From: DAOPYE01 sp035352715
GTDB lineage: Bacteria; Acidobacteriota; Holophagae; Holophagales; Holophagaceae
Assembly: GCA_035352715.1 (NCBI GenBank)
Contig: DAOPYE010000058.1
Location: 1-16,714 of the forward strand
Direction: 5' to 3'
DNA: 16,714 nt
Within the stretch, counting starts at the first letter, position 1. Every line of letters begins with the position of its first letter. Made by a program: the position numbers and the translations under genes. This document shows, piece after piece, positions 13,860 to 16,714 of this stretch. The notes under the pieces were generated by a model. That model was not told the origin of the DNA. It was given only the letters and a program-made list of their open reading frames with translations, and ran no database searches.

Positions 13860-15872
13860 ATGCCTGTCCGCTTTCATCCTCTCGCCGCATTGAGCGCCTT
13901 GCTTGTCCTGGGAGTCCCGGCGCTGCGCGCTGACGAAGGCATGTGGACCTTCGATAACGTGCCCGTGAACAAGATCCAGGCGAAATACGGCTTCACGCCG
14001 GATCAGGCCTGGCTCGATCACGTCCGTCTCTCGGCCCTGCGCTTTCCGCACGGCACCGGATCCTTCGTCAGCGCCGATGGCTTGGTGCTGACCAATCATC
14101 ATGTTGGCCACGATTTCATCCTCCAGGTATCGAGCAAGGAGCACGACTACATCAAGGACGGCTTCGTCGCCCGCGCACGCACCGAGGAGATCCGCGTGCC
14201 GGGGCTGGAACTGAAGTGCCTGGTGTCCTGCGAGAACATCACGGCCCAGGTGCTCAAGGCGCAGAAGGCCGGCAAGACTGTGCGGGAGGCCAGTGAAGCC
14301 CTGGCCAAGGAGGAAGCCGCCAAGACCGGCCTTTCCTGCGAAGCCGTGAACCTCTACCAGGGCGGGCAGTTCTGGGTCTATCGCTACCGCGTCTTCACCG
14401 ATATCCGCCTGGTGATGGCGCCCGAATACGACATCGCCGCCTTCGGCAAGGATTGGGACAACTTCACCTATCCGCGCCACGACATGGATTTCAGCATGTG
14501 GCGCGTCTACGAGAACGGGCAGCCCTTCCGGCCGGAACACTTCCTGAAGTGGACGGAGAAGGGGGCGGCCTATGGCGATTTGACATTCGTTGTCGGAAAC
14601 CCCGGCCGCACCTCGCGCCTGGAGACTCTGGCGCAGATCGAGTACAAGCGCGATGTGATGAATCCCCTGCTGGTGCGCACCCTGGATCGCCAGCGCAAGG
14701 CGCTGCACGCCTTCGCGGCCCGCGATGCGGAATCAGCGCGCCTGGTGAGCGCTGACCTGATGAGCATTGAGAACGCCTACAAGGTCTACGCCGGAGAGAC
14801 CTCGCTGCTGAAGGCTCCTGGCGCGCTGGACGCCGTGCACAAGGCCGAGGAGCGACTGAAGGGCGCCGTGGCGAAGAATGCCGAGCTCTCTGCCAGCGCG
14901 GGAGAGAGCTGGACCCGCATCGTTCGCGCACTGAAGGATCGCAAGACCTTCGCTGCCGAGGAGCTGATACTGGTGAGCCGCAACCGCGCCCTGGTCCGTG
15001 GTCCCGTGGAAGGCGCGCTGCGCCTCGTCCGCGCGGGCGACGACACCGCCACGCGCGCGCTGCCCGATCTGGATATCCAGAACCTGGAACTGGAGATCGC
15101 GCAGCTTGCTAGTGGGCTGAAGGAGGCCGTCGATGAACTGGGATCGGCGCATCCGCTCGTGAAGGCACTGCTGGGTTCCGAGACCCCCGAAGGGGCGGCC
15201 CGTCGGATTCTCACGGACACGAAGCTGTTGGATCCGGTCCAGCGCAAGGCCCTCCAGGCCGAGGGCGAGCGGGCCGTGGCGGCCAGCAACGATCCCTTGC
15301 TGGTGTTCGCGCGCACCCTGTCGCCGTGGCAGGAAAAGGTTCAGGACCGTGCGCGCACCCTGGATGCGACCATCGCCCGGCAGAACCAGGCCATCGCCCA
15401 GGCGCGCTTCGCCGTCTATGGCACCTCGCTCTATCCGGACGCGACCTTCACCCTACGCCTCAGCTACGGAGCGCTGGAGACCTATCCCCAGAACGGAACC
15501 CTGGCCCAGCCCTTCACCACGTTCGGTGGGCTGTTCGATCGTGCGGACGCCTGGGGGCCGAAGGCGGAGAGCGGCTCCTGGGCGCTGCCTGCGCGATGGC
15601 TTCAGCGCCGCGGCACCGTGAATCCCTCCACGCCCTACAACTTCATCACCACCAATGACATCATCGGTGGCAATTCCGGCAGCCCCGTGCTGGACCGCAA
15701 CGCCGAGTTGGTGGGCCTTGCCTTCGATGGCAACAGCGAAAGCCACTTGGGACGCTTCACCTACAATCCCGCCAACAACCGCTGCCTCTGCGTCGATGCC
15801 CGCGCGATCCTCGAAGCGCTCGCCAAGGTCTACGACGCGCCAGCACTGGTCAGCGAATTGCAGGGGCGTTGA
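13860..15872 (+). CDS. S46 family dipeptidyl-peptidase, secreted
   Basis: A 670-residue serine exopeptidase of the DPP7/DPP11 family, releasing dipeptides from peptide N-termini, normally in the periplasm or at the cell surface. A Sec signal peptide is clear: MPVRFHPLAALSALLVLGVP then ALRA-DEG, with cleavage expected after about residue 24. The chymotrypsin-type triad is visible as His in TNHH (H81), Asp in RHDMDFSMWR (D210) and Ser in GGNSGSPVL (S606). The helical lid domain lies between (about 270-540). The start at 13860 is preferred over longer in-frame starts because it gives the signal peptide and has GGAG upstream. The substrate-pocket stretch FDGNSESHLGR has Gly near where DPP7-like enzymes have it, hinting at hydrophobic P1 preference (weak inference). 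It is a stand-alone gene, suggesting peptide or protein use as nutrient. Confidence 0.95.
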   Translation: MPVRFHPLAALSALLVLGVPALRADEGMWTFDNVPVNKIQAKYGFTPDQAWLDHVRLSALRFPHGTGSFVSADGLVLTNHHVGHDFILQVSSKEHDYIKDGFVARARTEEIRVPGLELKCLVSCENITAQVLKAQKAGKTVREASEALAKEEAAKTGLSCEAVNLYQGGQFWVYRYRVFTDIRLVMAPEYDIAAFGKDWDNFTYPRHDMDFSMWRVYENGQPFRPEHFLKWTEKGAAYGDLTFVVGNPGRTSRLETLAQIEYKRDVMNPLLVRTLDRQRKALHAFAARDAESARLVSADLMSIENAYKVYAGETSLLKAPGALDAVHKAEERLKGAVAKNAELSASAGESWTRIVRALKDRKTFAAEELILVSRNRALVRGPVEGALRLVRAGDDTATRALPDLDIQNLELEIAQLASGLKEAVDELGSAHPLVKALLGSETPEGAARRILTDTKLLDPVQRKALQAEGERAVAASNDPLLVFARTLSPWQEKVQDRARTLDATIARQNQAIAQARFAVYGTSLYPDATFTLRLSYGALETYPQNGTLAQPFTTFGGLFDRADAWGPKAESGSWALPARWLQRRGTVNPSTPYNFITTNDIIGGNSGSPVLDRNAELVGLAFDGNSESHLGRFTYNPANNRCLCVDARAILEALAKVYDAPALVSELQGR

Positions 15873-15892
15873 TCCGGCGATCTTGTCGGAGT

Positions 15893-15948
15893 GGCCTTGG
15901 CGTTTGAGCCCGGAAAGATTGCCCGATCCAGGCTTGAACGCCAAGGCC
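15893..15948. repeat. Long hairpin after the S46 peptidase gene
   Basis: GGCCTTGGCGTTTGAGCC (15893-15910) and GGCTTGAACGCCAAGGCC (15931-15948) form an 18-bp stem in RNA with two G-U pairs and a 20-nt loop, starting 20 nt after the stop codon. No T-run follows directly. It is probably a terminator or a 3'-end stabilising hairpin; a small palindromic repeat element is the alternative. Confidence 0.65.
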
Positions 15949-15983
15949 GAGCCGGTCTCGAGGGTCTCCGTGCTTCTTTTTGC

Positions 15984-16012
15984 TTGACCCCGTGCCCGCT
16001 CTGACGCACACT
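15984..16012 (+). promoter_or_regulatory. Possible tRNA promoter
   Basis: TTGACC (15984-15989), a 5/6 match to -35, is followed after 17 bp by the weak -10 CACACT (16007-16012); transcription would begin about 17 nt before tRNA-Lys. Confidence 0.4.
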
Positions 16013-16036
16013 AAATCCTCGTGCCGGCCACGGCAT

Positions 16037-16112
16037 GGGCCCATAGCTCAGTCGGTAGAGCAGCGGCCTTTTAAGCCGTTGGTCGCGCGTTCGAGTCGCG
16101 CTGGGCCCACCA
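16037..16112 (+). tRNA. tRNA-Lys (UUU)
   Basis: A complete cloverleaf of 76 nt: acceptor GGGCCCA (16037-16043) with TGGGCCC (16102-16108); D-arm TAGCTCAGTCGGTAGAGC; anticodon stem GCGGC/GCCGT around loop CTTTTAA with anticodon TTT; T-loop GTTCGAGTC; encoded ACCA end. It is followed 26 nt later by tRNA-Glu, probably on the same transcript. Confidence 0.97.
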
Positions 16113-16138
16113 TTTACAACCGCAATGCCATAACCCAT

Positions 16139-16213
16139 GGGGCTATCGTCTAAGGGTTAGGACACCGCCCTTTCACGGCGGCAATACGGGTTCGAATCCC
16201 GTTAGCCCTACCA
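16139..16213 (+). tRNA. tRNA-Glu (UUC)
   Basis: A 75-nt cloverleaf: acceptor GGGGCTA (16139-16145) with TAGCCCT (16203-16209), where position 1-72 is a G-U pair; anticodon stem CCGCC/GGCGG around CTTTCAC with anticodon TTC; T-arm ACGGG TTCGAAT CCCGT; discriminator A and encoded CCA. A terminator follows within 5 nt. Confidence 0.97.
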
Positions 16214-16217
16214 GCAC

Positions 16218-16250
16218 AACCTCCTGAGAAATCAGGAGGTTTGTTGTATT
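16218..16250 (+). terminator. Intrinsic terminator of the tRNA-Lys/tRNA-Glu unit
   Basis: AACCTCCTGA (16218-16227), tetraloop GAAA, TCAGGAGGTT (16232-16241): a perfect 10-bp stem followed by the T-rich TGTTGTATT. Confidence 0.92.
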
Positions 16251-16442
16251 TAAGCGGCAGACTCGTTCGTGGGTTGACCCCGAAGTCAAACAGAAGTCAA
16301 AACCATGTTCCTGGTCTCCTGTGGCAGCGTATCGAGTTCCATGGACCTGAAGGCAGAATGGGTGCACCTTGCGGGTGTCCCATTTGGGGCTTCTTGAACC
16401 TGCTGGGTGTTCACCAGGACATTCCTGCATGGGAGACGCACT

Positions 16443-16714
16443 GTGGTTGGTCCACTCGATCCTTTCGCGCTACGGAAAGCAAGGCTCCAGGCCCTCCGCA
16501 GTGTCCCAGCGACGGTGGATGCCTCACTGGAGCGAGAGGCCCTGCTTCGTAAACAGAGCGCACTGCTAGAAGAAGCTGCTCGCCTTTGCTCTTTGGATGA
16601 GGAAACCTTCGATGTGGTCGGAGATCTAAAGCAGGCTCTAGCTGATGTGTTGGATCAATATCTCGATGCCCTGGATAAAAAGCTGTGGATTGCAGCGGAC
16701 AAGCTGCGCTCCAC
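16443..16714 (+). CDS. Unrecognised protein, N-terminal fragment
   Basis: The frame is open from 16398 to the right edge. A GTG at 16443 with GGGAGA (16431-16436) 6 nt upstream is the best start, giving at least 90 residues. The translation is acidic and helix-rich (for example SLEREALLRKQSALLEEAAR and LADVLDQYLDALDKKLW), suggesting a helical or coiled-coil cytoplasmic protein; no family was recognised. Codon use differs from the core genes to the left, with repeated CTA, GCT, GAT and TTG and lower GC. It lies directly downstream of a tRNA-Glu terminator, a common boundary of accessory DNA. The 192 bp between the terminator and this start hold no gene, only a GAAGTCAAA direct repeat near 16281. 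Confidence 0.5.
   Translation, partial: MVGPLDPFALRKARLQALRSVPATVDASLEREALLRKQSALLEEAARLCSLDEETFDVVGDLKQALADVLDQYLDALDKKLWIAADKLRS

Noticed and set aside
15830..16138. Minus-strand ORF across tRNA-Lys
   Set aside because: It reads antisense through a tRNA (the GPSATRTRDQRLKRPLLYRL type of translation), a well-known false gene call.
16173..16430. Minus-strand ORF ending in GLTGFEPVLPP
   Set aside because: This is the antisense translation of tRNA-Glu and its terminator, another common spurious call.

Overview
The window is GC-rich bacterial chromosome carrying mostly core metabolism. The gene set (ilvBNC operon, class II DAHP synthase behind a fused chorismate mutase-prephenate dehydratase, stand-alone Pta, periplasmic S46 dipeptidyl-peptidase, multi-PAS sensor) and the protein style suggest a Gram-negative of the Acidobacteriota, perhaps Holophagae (Geothrix/Holophaga-like). 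This is a judgement from gene content, not a database match.

Layout. 1-1988 (minus): most of a multi-PAS sensory protein whose C-terminus lies beyond the left edge; it contains a tandem 384-bp PAS duplication. 2066-4888 (minus): polA. Just upstream lies a second, diverged copy of the first 15 polA codons, joined to a strong palindrome and forming a 36-codon ORF that overlaps the polA start. 5127-6137 (plus): pta, followed by a good intrinsic terminator. 6249-9871 (plus): ilv promoter, a 43-aa leader ORF rich in Leu/Val/Ile, a terminator with a competing antiterminator, then ilvB, ilvN and ilvC. 9942-10727 (minus): a protein with cyclic-nucleotide-binding folds and no DNA-binding domain. 10817-13302 (minus): class II DAHP synthase and pheA, overlapping by 4 nt, preceded by a 27-aa Phe-rich leader ORF and an intrinsic terminator with a competing antiterminator. 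13860-15872 (plus): secreted S46 peptidase. 16037-16213: tRNA-Lys(UUU) and tRNA-Glu(UUC), then a terminator. From 16443: the start of an unrecognised gene with different codon use, running off the right edge.

Main biological point. Two separate amino-acid operons each carry a complete leader-peptide attenuator: ilvBNC (branched-chain control codons) and pheA-DAHP synthase (Phe codons in the run HFFLFSF). In both, the leader ORF, an alternative antiterminator stem and a U-tailed terminator can be read directly from the bases. Because the DAHP synthase is downstream of the Phe attenuator, entry into the shikimate pathway as well as the Phe branch would follow the charging of tRNA-Phe. Ribosome-mediated attenuation is best documented in Proteobacteria, so its use at two loci in what looks like an acidobacterium deserves attention.

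No CRISPR array, insertion sequence or rRNA was seen.
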